DNA of 17,456 bases from Spirochaetia bacterium. GTDB taxonomy: Bacteria > Spirochaetota > Spirochaetia > Treponematales > Breznakiellaceae. Position numbers and translations under genes: made by a program. The notes beneath the pieces were generated by a model. It made no database searches and was not told where the DNA came from. It saw only the letters and a program-made list of their open reading frames with translations. The DNA lies in NCBI GenBank assembly GCA_025997715.1, contig BNUY01000053.1:1-17456 (forward strand), written 5' to 3'. Each line of letters begins with the position of its first letter. The stretch's first letter is position 1. Below, piece after piece: positions 7,373 to 14,196 of this stretch.

Positions 7373-8729
7373 TATCAATTTCTTTAAAACACCTTTTCAT
7401 TTCTGTATCGAGTATTTCAATCTCGTCCTTGATATGCCCGATTAGTTCATTGATTTTCTGAATGTCCCGTGGGCCGGTTTTTCCATCCTCTGCGGAATTA
7501 ATATAACGATTAAGACTGAGGTTATAATCGTTATTTCTTATTTCATCGATAGAGATACGGCGGGCATAATTTTCTACATTAGTCCGTTTTATATGGGCGG
7601 CAACAATTTCGTCCACTCCCATTTTTTCTGTGTCAATAAAAAAAACATCCCGCTCTTTACGTTTCTTTTTAAAAACAAGAATGCAGCCGGAAACGGCGGT
7701 TTCCAAAAAGCTGTTTTTAGGCAGAGCGAGTACCGCGTCAAGAAGATTTTCCTCAATAATATTGCACCGTATATCACGTTCCGAGGATATTCTGAAAAGT
7801 GCCCCCGCCGGCGCCGTCGCTATGACACGGCCATGGCCATTGCAGCTTGCCAGCATGTGCTGCAAAAATGCCCAACTGCTCCAGGAAGCCGAGGGGACAC
7901 CGTACTTAAAACGGTGAAAGGGATCCGTTGAATTTTCCAATTTAACATGGGGGTCTTCATCGGGACGTAATCCCGCTTTCCAGTTGCGTTTGTTTAAGGG
8001 GATATCCGAAATGACGATATCAAATTGTTTCAGTTTATTCCCCGCAGCGGTAAAGGCCGGATTAGCAAAGGTGTCTCCCTGGGTTATTGTTGCCCGGGTA
8101 AAACCATTGATGAGGACATTCATTTTCGCAACCGCTGCCGTGGAAATATCAATATCCTGTCCATAAAGCCCGGCGGAATATCCCTTTGCTTTTTTTGCAG
8201 TCTTGATAAGCAGGGATGCGGATCCGCAGGCGGGATCGTAGATTGTTTCACCTTCCCTGGGGGCTGCAAGGGAACTGATCAGGTCTGATACAAAGGGGCG
8301 GGTGTAGCACGGGCCGTACTTACCGGAGCCGCTGATCCCGGCAAGCCGTTCAAGAATACGGTCGAATGTTTTACCAAGCTCCTGTTGATGCAGATCAAGG
8401 GGAGCGATATATTCCAAAACGCCTTTCAGCACCCTGTCCCGCTGTTCCTGTCCGCCAAAAAGCACCGTGTTGGAGTAATCCGCCACGGTTAATACCCCGG
8501 AGAGGGTTTGCGCATTATCAGCTTCGATTGCCGCAAACGTTTTATTAATGCGCTCCCCAAGACCGGGATCGTTCCTTTGAGCAAACAGGGCGGAAAATGA
8601 ATTTTCTTCTATATACTTGACAAAGAAAAGGGGAAGGAGATAGTCCCTGACCGCTCCGATGCCAACCGTGCCCGCGAGCAGGTTTCCGGCTTTCAGTATG
8701 GCCTGTTCAATATTGTTTGTCTGTTCCAT
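7362..8729 (-). CDS. Type I restriction-modification methylase-like protein (HsdM family), altered motif IV
   Basis: A 455-residue protein (start ATG 8727-8729, GGGGAC upstream; an ATG at 8744 is an alternative). The N-terminal helical region (1 to about 130) ends in LGKTFDRILERL, then comes the Rossmann fold. The AdoMet motif I is intact: DPACGSASLLI (165-175). GRVIATAPAGALFR (300-313), VLALPKNSF (333-341) and the C-terminal DYNLSLNRYI (401-410) are typical of HsdM. The catalytic motif IV, normally NPP[YF], reads SDIPL (241-245), losing the first proline and the aromatic residue that stacks on the flipped adenine. Methylation of adenine may therefore be weak or lost. It begins 1 base after the HsdS-like stop (TAA-G-ATG). 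No HsdR gene is in the window. Confidence 0.88.
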   Translation of the reverse strand: MEQTNNIEQAILKAGNLLAGTVGIGAVRDYLLPLFFVKYIEENSFSALFAQRNDPGLGERINKTFAAIEADNAQTLSGVLTVADYSNTVLFGGQEQRDRVLKGVLEYIAPLDLHQQELGKTFDRILERLAGISGSGKYGPCYTRPFVSDLISSLAAPREGETIYDPACGSASLLIKTAKKAKGYSAGLYGQDIDISTAAVAKMNVLINGFTRATITQGDTFANPAFTAAGNKLKQFDIVISDIPLNKRNWKAGLRPDEDPHVKLENSTDPFHRFKYGVPSASWSSWAFLQHMLASCNGHGRVIATAPAGALFRISSERDIRCNIIEENLLDAVLALPKNSFLETAVSGCILVFKKKRKERDVFFIDTEKMGVDEIVAAHIKRTNVENYARRISIDEIRNNDYNLSLNRYINSAEDGKTGPRDIQKINELIGHIKDEIEILDTEMKRCFKEIDNGK

Positions 8730-8730
8730 C

Positions 8731-9324
8731 TTATTCGTCCCCATTATCGCTGCGGATTGTTTCAAAAACCGCCAGCATTTTTTCATCTTCTATGGCGGCA
8801 AGTTTTTCGGTCAGCGCCTTTTTCCTGCGGTGAAGGCGGTAGAGGCTGCAAAACTGTTCCTGTTGTTTCAGCGGCGGGATATCCAGCGGAAGTTCCGATA
8901 GTGTTTTTACGCTTATTGACCGCATCACGGCGCCGCTTGTCCGGGACAGTAAATAGATTCCGGTTTCCGGGAGGGATAAAAAGTATTGTAAATATTCGGG
9001 GTACACATCTTTTTTTACGGTTATGCCCGCCATTTGCGAGGGGATGACAAAGCCCTCCTGCCCTTTTTGGACGACCACCGGGTTGAGGGGGGTAAAGAGC
9101 TTTATCACTACCATGTTCTCTCTGGTAAGAAAATGCCCGTCCAGGGCTTCCGATGCGTAGTAGGTTTCATTTTGAACCATATCAAGGGCGCCATCCGCCC
9201 CCAGGGATTTAAGGGACAGCTTTTGGTACTCGTACAAGGATTTCCCGGGAGCCTTTTTCCGGGATAAGACCAAGCCGATTTCGAGGTCAGAAACATCCTT
9301 CAGGGTACATTTCAAGGTATACAT
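8731..9324 (-). CDS. HsdS-like specificity half-subunit (single TRD)
   Basis: A 197-residue protein, about half a normal HsdS. The start TLKDVSDLEIGLVLSRKKA (about 7-25) is typical of a target-recognition domain opening. SLKSLGADGAL, EGFVIPSQMAGITVK (about 90-104) and YPEYLQYFLSLPE (108-120) are its core. SELPLDIPPLKQQEQF (143-158), followed by a charged helix to about 185, is the conserved spacer helix. With one domain it would need to dimerise to form a specificity unit. First gene of the five-gene operon; it directly precedes the HsdM-like gene. Start ATG at 9322-9324 with GGAAAAGG just upstream. Confidence 0.85.
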   Translation of the reverse strand: MYTLKCTLKDVSDLEIGLVLSRKKAPGKSLYEYQKLSLKSLGADGALDMVQNETYYASEALDGHFLTRENMVVIKLFTPLNPVVVQKGQEGFVIPSQMAGITVKKDVYPEYLQYFLSLPETGIYLLSRTSGAVMRSISVKTLSELPLDIPPLKQQEQFCSLYRLHRRKKALTEKLAAIEDEKMLAVFETIRSDNGDE

Positions 9325-9340
9325 CCTTTTCCATCAAATT

Positions 9341-9380
9341 GTTATGCAATAAACATAACATATTTTTACAAGAATGTCAA
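9341..9380 (-). promoter_or_regulatory. Promoter with overlapping inverted repeat (possible operator) of the HsdS operon
   Basis: On the minus strand, a perfect -35 TTGACA (9375-9380) and a -10 TATGTT (9352-9357) are separated by 17 bases. An inverted repeat GTTATG-N7-CATAAC (9341-9359) covers the -10 and the likely start site. Such placement fits a repressor operator. No regulator gene is identified in the operon. Confidence 0.55.
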
Positions 9381-9584
9381 CTAAAAAACTAAAAAAAATG
9401 AAAAAAGTGTGGGGGGGTTTCTTTGGCCCAAAGTTCCCGGCGTTCAATATGGCCCGTGGTAATTTCTGAAAGTCTGATTTTCTTGAATGGAGAATAAGGG
9501 AAGAGGTGAAGCCCGGGCCGACATGGGTTTTTCTTTTGGTGGAACGCCGCTATATATAACAAAGAAATAGCAAAACGCTATTTT
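9381..9584. other. Intergenic stretch with a small hairpin
   Basis: I see no gene here. The stretch includes an A-rich segment, a run of seven G (9412-9418), and a hairpin AAATAGC-N5-GCTATTT (9565-9583). On the minus strand this hairpin is followed by CTTTGTT and could end the tRNA transcript. Confidence 0.4.
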
Positions 9585-9590
9585 CTACGG

Positions 9591-9615
9591 GGTTGTATCC
9601 AACTGAGCTACAACC
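9591..9615 (-). pseudogene. tRNA-like fragment (acceptor/D-arm remnant)
   Basis: The minus strand reads GAGGTTGTAGCTCAGTTGG then ATACAACC. GTAGCTCAGTTGGATA is a standard tRNA D-arm sequence, and GGTTGTA (acceptor-like) pairs perfectly with TACAACC 11 bases later, in place of the rest of a tRNA. It lies 9 bases downstream of tRNA-Ser(GCT) on the same strand. Best read as the 5' end of a decayed tRNA gene, but it could also be processed as a small hairpin RNA. Confidence 0.5.
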
Positions 9616-9623
9616 TCAAAAAA

Positions 9624-9711
9624 CGGAGCAGGGGGGATTCGAACCCCCGGTACCCGGTTAGGGTACGACGGTTTAGCAAACCGTTGGTTTCGGCCACTCA
9701 CCCACCGCTCC
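9624..9711 (-). tRNA. tRNA-Ser(GCT)
   Basis: The minus strand begins GGAGCGG and ends CTGCTCC plus discriminator G, with a G.T pair in the stem. The D-arm is TGAGTGGCCGAAA, the anticodon loop sits in GGTTTGCTAAACC, a long variable arm typical of serine follows, and the T-arm is GGGGGTTCGAATCCCCC. CCA is not encoded. It reads codons AGC and AGT. Confidence 0.95.
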
Positions 9712-9776
9712 AAAAGTTAACCAATCAACTATATAATGGGAACTCTATCCCAAAACACCACTTTCAAACAACCTTC

Positions 9777-9861
9777 CGGAGCAAGGGGGATTCGAACCCC
9801 CGGTACCTTGCGGCACAACGGTTTTCAAGACCGCCTCCTTCAACCACTCGGACATCGCTCC
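9777..9861 (-). tRNA. tRNA-Ser(TGA)
   Basis: The minus strand begins GGAGCGATGTCCGAGTGG and ends TTGCTCC plus discriminator G. The anticodon loop is CTTGAAA between CGGT and ACCG. A class II variable arm and the T-arm GGGGGTTCGAATCCCCC are present, and CCA is not encoded. It lies 65 bases upstream of tRNA-Ser(GCT) on the same strand and is probably transcribed with it. Confidence 0.95.
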
Positions 9862-10285
9862 AAATTACACCCTTCAAAAGCGACGGCCTATCCGAACTCC
9901 AAGACGCTCTGAATGAGTCTCAAGGATAACGGGATTTGAAACCAATGTCAAGCCGTCCAGGGCACAGATTCTCGGGGAAAATTTGCCCTTTTGGGGGGAA
10001 ATAAGTGGAATTTCATCGAATTCCCTTGACATTTTCCTCTTTTCCCTCAATACTTCTTTCAAGAGTTGGAAACTCCCAGACATTACTATGATCTTTTCTA
10101 AGTACTTTTGGAAAGTCTGCTATTTTTAGTTACTGGTCTTCAGTTCTATTACAAAATATCCGGATTATCTACTACTTTAACAATCATGAAAAGAAAGTCC
10201 TGTATGTCCGTTTTTTCCCAGCTTGCAAGCTCATCATGGATGAGCGGACTACAAAAGACCCGGTAAACCGGGCAAAGGAAGCCAA
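9862..10285 (+). promoter_or_regulatory. Gene-free region with candidate promoter and structured leader of the RRM gene
   Basis: No convincing gene lies in these 424 bases. A plus-strand TTGACA (10026-10031) lies 17 bases before AATACT (10049-10054), a fair promoter, which would give the RRM gene a leader of about 220 bases. Near the end are the palindrome AGCTTGCAAGCT (10220-10231), a hairpin GCTCATC-ATG-GATGAGC (10229-10245) flanked by GTCCG and CGGAC, and CCCGG-TAAA-CCGGG (about 10259-10272) just before the ribosome-binding site. Bacterial RRM proteins are often controlled through the leader, for example by cold; that link is inferred. Confidence 0.4.
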
Positions 10286-10558
10286 ATGGCTAAAAAATTA
10301 TATGTAGGTAATCTTTCCTACAATACCCACGAAGATAACCTCAGGAGCCTCTTCTCCTCTTTCGGCACGGTGGAATCGGTTAAAATCATCACCGACCGGG
10401 ACACGGGCAATTCCAAGGGCTTCGGCTTTGTGGAAATGGGTAACGATGCGGAAGCCCAGGCTGCCATCAACGGAACCAACGGCTCGGACCTTGATGGCCG
10501 GGCTATTAAGGTAAACGAAGCGATGGACAAACCCCGCCGGGAAAACAACCGCTGGTAG
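10286..10558 (+). CDS. Bacterial RRM-type RNA-binding protein
   Basis: A 90-residue single-domain RNA recognition motif protein. RNP2 is LYVGNL (5-10) and RNP1 is KGFGFVEM (44-51); both are intact, including the aromatic residues that stack on RNA bases. ITDRDTGNSKG before RNP1 and DGRAIKVNEA after it are typical of the cyanobacterial/spirochaetal Rbp group. A short basic tail (KPRRENNRW) follows. The ATG has AAAGGAAG upstream. It probably acts as an RNA chaperone or post-transcriptional regulator. It lies 58 bases before the EndoQ-UvrD gene, but a strong hairpin sits between them, so co-transcription may be partial. Confidence 0.93.
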   Translation: MAKKLYVGNLSYNTHEDNLRSLFSSFGTVESVKIITDRDTGNSKGFGFVEMGNDAEAQAAINGTNGSDLDGRAIKVNEAMDKPRRENNRW

Positions 10559-10565
10559 AACACGC

Positions 10566-10600
10566 TGCCGCCATGGGGCTTACCGGGCTCCACGGCGGCA
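10566..10600 (+). terminator. Hairpin between RRM and EndoQ-UvrD genes
   Basis: GCCGCC (10567-10572) pairs with GGCGGC (10594-10599). The stem extends inward through TGGGGC to give about 13 pairs with one A.C mismatch and a 7-base loop. It is not followed by a T-run (AATACCCTCC follows), so it is more likely an attenuator or RNA-stability element than a full terminator. Confidence 0.45.
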
Positions 10601-10616
10601 ATACCCTCCTTAAACA

Positions 10617-13600
10617 ATGCGGATCATCGCAGACCTTCACCTCCATTCCCCCTATTCCAGGGCTACCAGCAGGCGGAATTCCCCGGCTCACCTGGAGCGG
10701 TGGGCTCAGATCAAGGGTATTAACCTGGCGGGAACCGGGGACTGTACCCACCCGCAGTGGCTTGCGGATCTGACGGAAGCCCTTACTCCGGCGGAAGAAG
10801 GGTTCTATATCCTGAAAGAGGATACACGCCGGGATTTTGACCGGTTTTCTGCCCTGGAAGAAGGACTTCCCCACCCGGCGGAGGCGGCGCCGGTACGGTT
10901 TGTGTTGACCGGAGAAATCAGCACGATTTACAGCCGGGATGGGAAAACCCGGAAGGTCCACCATGTAATCCTGCTCCCCTGCCTGGAGGCCGCCGCTGCC
11001 TTTCAAGCCCGGCTGGAAAAGGTCGGTGGTAATATCCGTTCCGATGGACGGCCCATTCTGGGTTTGGATTCTCGGGACCTTCTGGAAATGCTCCTGGAAT
11101 CGGACTCCCAATCAATGCTTATCCCCGCCCATATCTGGACCCCCTGGTTTTCCGCTCTGGGCGCCCGCTCGGGCTTCGACTCCATCGACGAATGTTACCG
11201 GGACCTTTCGCCCCATATTCACGCCATAGAAACGGGCCTTTCCTCCAATCCTCCCATGAACTGGGCCGTCAAGTCCCTGGACCGCTTCGCCATTATCTCA
11301 AACTCCGATGCACACTCCCCGAACAAGCTCGGACGGGAAGCCACGGTCTTGGAAATGGAATACGCTTACCCGGCTTTGGCTGCAGCCCTGGCTAAGGTAA
11401 AGCAGAAACCGGCTAAGTTCGGTCCGGCTATTCTTGAAACGCTGGAATTTTTCCCACAAGAGGGGAAATACCACTACGACGGCCACCGGAACTGCGGGGT
11501 CTCTCTTAGCCCGGAAGAAAACGCCGCCAATGGACCACGGGTCCAATGCTGCCCGGTCTGCGGCAGTCCCCTGACGCCGGGGGTGCTGGGCCGGGTCCGG
11601 GAACTGGCCGGCCAACTGGTAAGCGAAGACGCCCCTTGCCCTCCCGATTTTGAAGGAACCAACCGCCGCCCCTACCGCTCCCTCATACCCCTGGAGGAAA
11701 TGCTTGGGGAAATCCTCGGTGTGGGGACCGCCTCAAAAAAGGTGAAAGAAGCCTATGGGATGCTCATTGAAAAAGCGGGCAGCGAATTTGCCATCCTGAT
11801 GGACCGGAGTATCGGGGATATCGAAAGGCTGAACTGCCCCGGCATACGCGGAGAGCTGTTGTCCGCCGCAGTAGACCGGATGCGGAAAGGGGAGGTTTCA
11901 ATCACCGCAGGCTATGACGGCGTATACGGGATCATCCGCGCCTTTCCACCGGGGATGGTTCCGGGAGACCGGGGACAGGGCACAGAAGCAGGGCTTTTTG
12001 AGGAGGATCCCTATATCCCCGGCAGTCGTAAGGGTATAAATGCAGAGTGCATTGGTACAAATGCAAAGCGCATCGGTACAAACGCAGAGTGTATCGGTAC
12101 AAATGCAGAGTGTATCGGTACAAATGCAGAGTGCATCGGTACAAACGCAGGGTGCATCGGTACAAATGCAGAGTGTATCGGTACAAACGCAAAGCGCATT
12201 GGTACCAATGCAGAGTGTATTGGTATAAATACAGAGTGCATTGGTATAAATGCAAAGCGCATTGGTACCAATGCAGAGTGTATTGGTATAAATGCAAAGC
12301 GCATTGGTATAAATGTAGAGTGTATTGGTATAAATGCAGAGTGTATTGGTACCAATGCAAAGCGCATTGGTATAAATGCAGAGTGTATTGGTACAAACGC
12401 AGAGTACACGGGTATCTCTGCAAGCAGGGGGTTCATCCCGGACCCGGACCAGGAGCGGGCGATAAACCACCCCGGAGGTCCGGCCATGATAATCGCCGGG
12501 CCGGGAACGGGGAAGACCGCAGTCCTGGCGCGGAGTATCGCCCGGCTTATGGATGGGCCGGATAAAACGGGCGTCCGGGTTCTGGCATTGAGCTTTACGG
12601 TGAAGGCCGCAGAGGAACTGCGGGAACGCATAAGCCGGATAATGGGAAGCATAGACGCCGCCGTCCTTACCGTGGGGACCTTCCATTCCCTGGGACGATC
12701 CATCCTCAAAGTTGAGGCGGCGCAGGCGGGGCTCCGTGATGATTTTACCATTCTGGATGAGGAAGCCCGGGCGGAACTACTCAAGTCCATTACTGCGGGG
12801 AAAAAGCCGCGGGTTTCCGCCGGGCGGCTGGGTTCATATATAGAAGAACGGAAGCGGTTTCTCCTCCTGCCGGGCGATACAACGCTCCGGCTTGGGCCGG
12901 CGGCGGAAAAAACCCTGGGGGCGGCGGCTTCGGATGCCGGGATTCAACCTCCGGACCCAGCCCTGGACCGGCTCTACGGGGAATACCGTGAGGCTCTCTT
13001 AGCCGGGAACACCCTGGACTTCGACGATCTCCTGGCCGGTACGGCTCGCCTCCTGGCCGCCAAACCTGAACTGCCCGCCAAATACCGGGAGCGGTTTACC
13101 CACATTTTTGCCGACGAGTATCAGGATATCAACTTTGCCCAATACGTCCTGTTGATGCTCCTGGCAGGGGAGGAAATCCGCGTTATCGGGGACCCGAACC
13201 AGGCCATTTACGGCTTCCGGGGCGCATCCAATCGGTACATGGATCGCTTCCTGGCGGATTACCCCGGAACGGCGGTCTACCGCTTGAACAAAAGTTTCCG
13301 CTGCGCCGAGCCGATCATCCGGGCGGCGAACAGCCTTACCGGGACCAACCTGCGGGGAACTCCCGGCGCAGTTGCGTCCGAAACCGTATGCCTGTACCGC
13401 ACCCCCTATCCCACAGACCGCGCCGAGGCAGAGGGCATAACCCGCCGGATCGATGCGCTTATCGGGGGGACCGGGTTTTTCGCCATGGACAGCGGCACAG
13501 CGAACAGTAATACTGCCGGCCTCACCAGCCTGGGCCAATGCGCCATCCTGATCCGGGCCGCCGCCCTGGCGCCGCCCATTGAGGAGGCCCTGAAAAATCA

Positions 13601-13985
13601 CGGCATCCCCTACCGGCTTATGGGGGAAAACCTGGAGGATATCCGGTGGAGTACCGAAGAGGTGGCCCTCATGACCATCCACGCATCCAAGGGCTTGGAA
13701 TTCGACCATGTTTTTGTAAGCGGCCTTGAGGAGGGCATACTCCCCTTTACCCTTTTCGGCGCAGACAAAATGGAGGATATCGCAGAAGAACTGCGGCTCC
13801 TCTACGTGGCCATGACCCGTGCCCGCAACGGCCTCCACCTGTCATGGGCCGCCTCCCGCAGCTTTCGCGGCAGAACCCTTACCCTGGGGCCCAGCCGTTT
13901 TCTTGCGGGGCTGGAAAGCCTTATCCCCGAGTTGAAACAGGGCATCAAACGGGAACGGGATAAGCAGCCGGATCTGTTTTCATAA
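10617..13985 (+). CDS. EndoQ-type PHP nuclease fused to UvrD-family helicase through heptapeptide repeats
   Basis: A 1122-residue fusion. Residues 1 to about 460 look like complete endonuclease Q (EndoQ/YqxK type): PHP motifs DLHLHS (6-11), GTGDCTHP (39-46), GEIST (99-103), PAHIWTPW (170-177), ETGLSSNPPMNW (205-216) and SNSDAHSP (228-235); a zinc ribbon HRNCGVSLSPEE..CCPVCG (290-316); then helices ending in GYDGVYGII. Residues 477-602 are 18 heptapeptides. Residues 603-1122 are a compact superfamily 1A helicase: Walker A GPGTGKT (628-634), ALSFTVKAAEEL, GTFHSLG, DEYQD (833-837), GDPNQAIYGFRG (858-869), NKSFRC (891-896), TIHASKGLEFDHV (1020-1032), LLYVAMTRAR (1061-1070). The C-terminal QPDLFS resembles a sliding-clamp-binding motif. 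EndoQ nicks 5' of deaminated bases, so nicking followed by unwinding in one protein is likely. The ATG at 10617 has only a weak ribosome-binding site. Some repair role is secure; fusion function is inferred. Confidence 0.88.
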   Translation: MRIIADLHLHSPYSRATSRRNSPAHLERWAQIKGINLAGTGDCTHPQWLADLTEALTPAEEGFYILKEDTRRDFDRFSALEEGLPHPAEAAPVRFVLTGEISTIYSRDGKTRKVHHVILLPCLEAAAAFQARLEKVGGNIRSDGRPILGLDSRDLLEMLLESDSQSMLIPAHIWTPWFSALGARSGFDSIDECYRDLSPHIHAIETGLSSNPPMNWAVKSLDRFAIISNSDAHSPNKLGREATVLEMEYAYPALAAALAKVKQKPAKFGPAILETLEFFPQEGKYHYDGHRNCGVSLSPEENAANGPRVQCCPVCGSPLTPGVLGRVRELAGQLVSEDAPCPPDFEGTNRRPYRSLIPLEEMLGEILGVGTASKKVKEAYGMLIEKAGSEFAILMDRSIGDIERLNCPGIRGELLSAAVDRMRKGEVSITAGYDGVYGIIRAFPPGMVPGDRGQGTEAGLFEEDPYIPGSRKGINAECIGTNAKRIGTNAECIGTNAECIGTNAECIGTNAGCIGTNAECIGTNAKRIGTNAECIGINTECIGINAKRIGTNAECIGINAKRIGINVECIGINAECIGTNAKRIGINAECIGTNAEYTGISASRGFIPDPDQERAINHPGGPAMIIAGPGTGKTAVLARSIARLMDGPDKTGVRVLALSFTVKAAEELRERISRIMGSIDAAVLTVGTFHSLGRSILKVEAAQAGLRDDFTILDEEARAELLKSITAGKKPRVSAGRLGSYIEERKRFLLLPGDTTLRLGPAAEKTLGAAASDAGIQPPDPALDRLYGEYREALLAGNTLDFDDLLAGTARLLAAKPELPAKYRERFTHIFADEYQDINFAQYVLLMLLAGEEIRVIGDPNQAIYGFRGASNRYMDRFLADYPGTAVYRLNKSFRCAEPIIRAANSLTGTNLRGTPGAVASETVCLYRTPYPTDRAEAEGITRRIDALIGGTGFFAMDSGTANSNTAGLTSLGQCAILIRAAALAPPIEEALKNHGIPYRLMGENLEDIRWSTEEVALMTIHASKGLEFDHVFVSGLEEGILPFTLFGADKMEDIAEELRLLYVAMTRARNGLHLSWAASRSFRGRTLTLGPSRFLAGLESLIPELKQGIKRERDKQPDLFS
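12033..12422 (+). repeat. In-frame 21-bp tandem repeat (18 heptapeptide units)
   Basis: The unit GAGTGYATYGGTACMAAYGCA encodes ECIGTNA. There are 18 full units (12045-12422) preceded by a partial GINA. Twelve units have EC or GC, five have KR (KRIGTNA or KRIGINA) and the last is EYTGISA. Thr/Ile at position 5 varies. The repeat contributes 12 cysteines. Units differ mainly at synonymous sites, with T/C changes at third positions. Because 21 is a multiple of 3, unit gain or loss keeps the frame. Other frames stay open here only because of the repetition. Confidence 0.95.
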
Positions 13986-14030
13986 ATAATTGAGCCGGTT
14001 CAAAAATGCAAAGCCTACCGTGAAAAGTTT

Positions 14031-14092
14031 GCGACATTTTTTGTTGCCCGATAAAGGAAACCGAAGGTTTCCAGCAACCGCAAAAATGTGCC
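14031..14092. repeat. Imperfect inverted repeat downstream of EndoQ-UvrD
   Basis: The core GGAAACC-GAA-GGTTTCC (14056-14072) is nested in GTTGC...GCAAC (14043-14047/14074-14078) and further in ACATTTTT...AAAAATGT. The resulting long hairpin could protect or end the EndoQ-UvrD transcript, or be a diverged recombination site of the array next to it. Confidence 0.55.
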
Positions 14093-14096
14093 GGAG

Positions 14097-14134
14097 AAAA
14101 AATGCACAAAGGCCGCAGGCCGACTGCGTTTTTT
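14097..14134. terminator. Bidirectional terminator-like hairpin
   Basis: AAAAAATGCA (14097-14106) pairs with TGCGTTTTTT (14125-14134), with an inner GGCC-GCA-GGCC stem. It has T-runs on both strands, so it could end both the rightward EndoQ-UvrD transcript and the leftward cassette transcripts. Confidence 0.6.
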
Positions 14135-14149
14135 CGTAGGCCAAGCCGC

Positions 14150-14194
14150 TACTACGGCGCAGCGTATAGCGTATGTTATGCGCAGTTTTGCCCT
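14150..14194 (-). repeat. attC-like site A
   Basis: The minus strand reads GGGCAAAACTGCGCATAAC then ATACGCTATACGC. It shares the GCATAACATACG core with sites B-D and starts just after the stop of cassette gene 1. Its distal half is diverged (GCGCCGTAGTAG) and runs into GC-rich DNA, as expected for the last site of the array. Confidence 0.5.
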
Positions 14195-14196
14195 CT

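Noticed and set aside
4297..9324. Complete type I restriction-modification system
   Set aside because: No HsdR helicase-nuclease, only half an HsdS, and the methylase motif IV is altered.
9874..10083. 69-residue minus-strand frame upstream of tRNA-Ser(TGA)
   Set aside because: No ribosome-binding site and no recognisable domain; it lies in the likely tRNA promoter and RRM leader region.
12033..12422. CRISPR array
   Set aside because: The repeats are contiguous 21-bp units without spacers and lie in frame within a protein.
11898..12790. Long overlapping frames on both strands across the 21-bp repeat
   Set aside because: A 21-bp period keeps any frame open through the array. Only the plus-strand frame joins recognisable EndoQ and helicase domains.
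12999..13838. 279-residue minus-strand frame opposite the helicase
   Set aside because: Antisense shadow of a GC-rich gene with intact helicase motifs on the other strand; no family resemblance.
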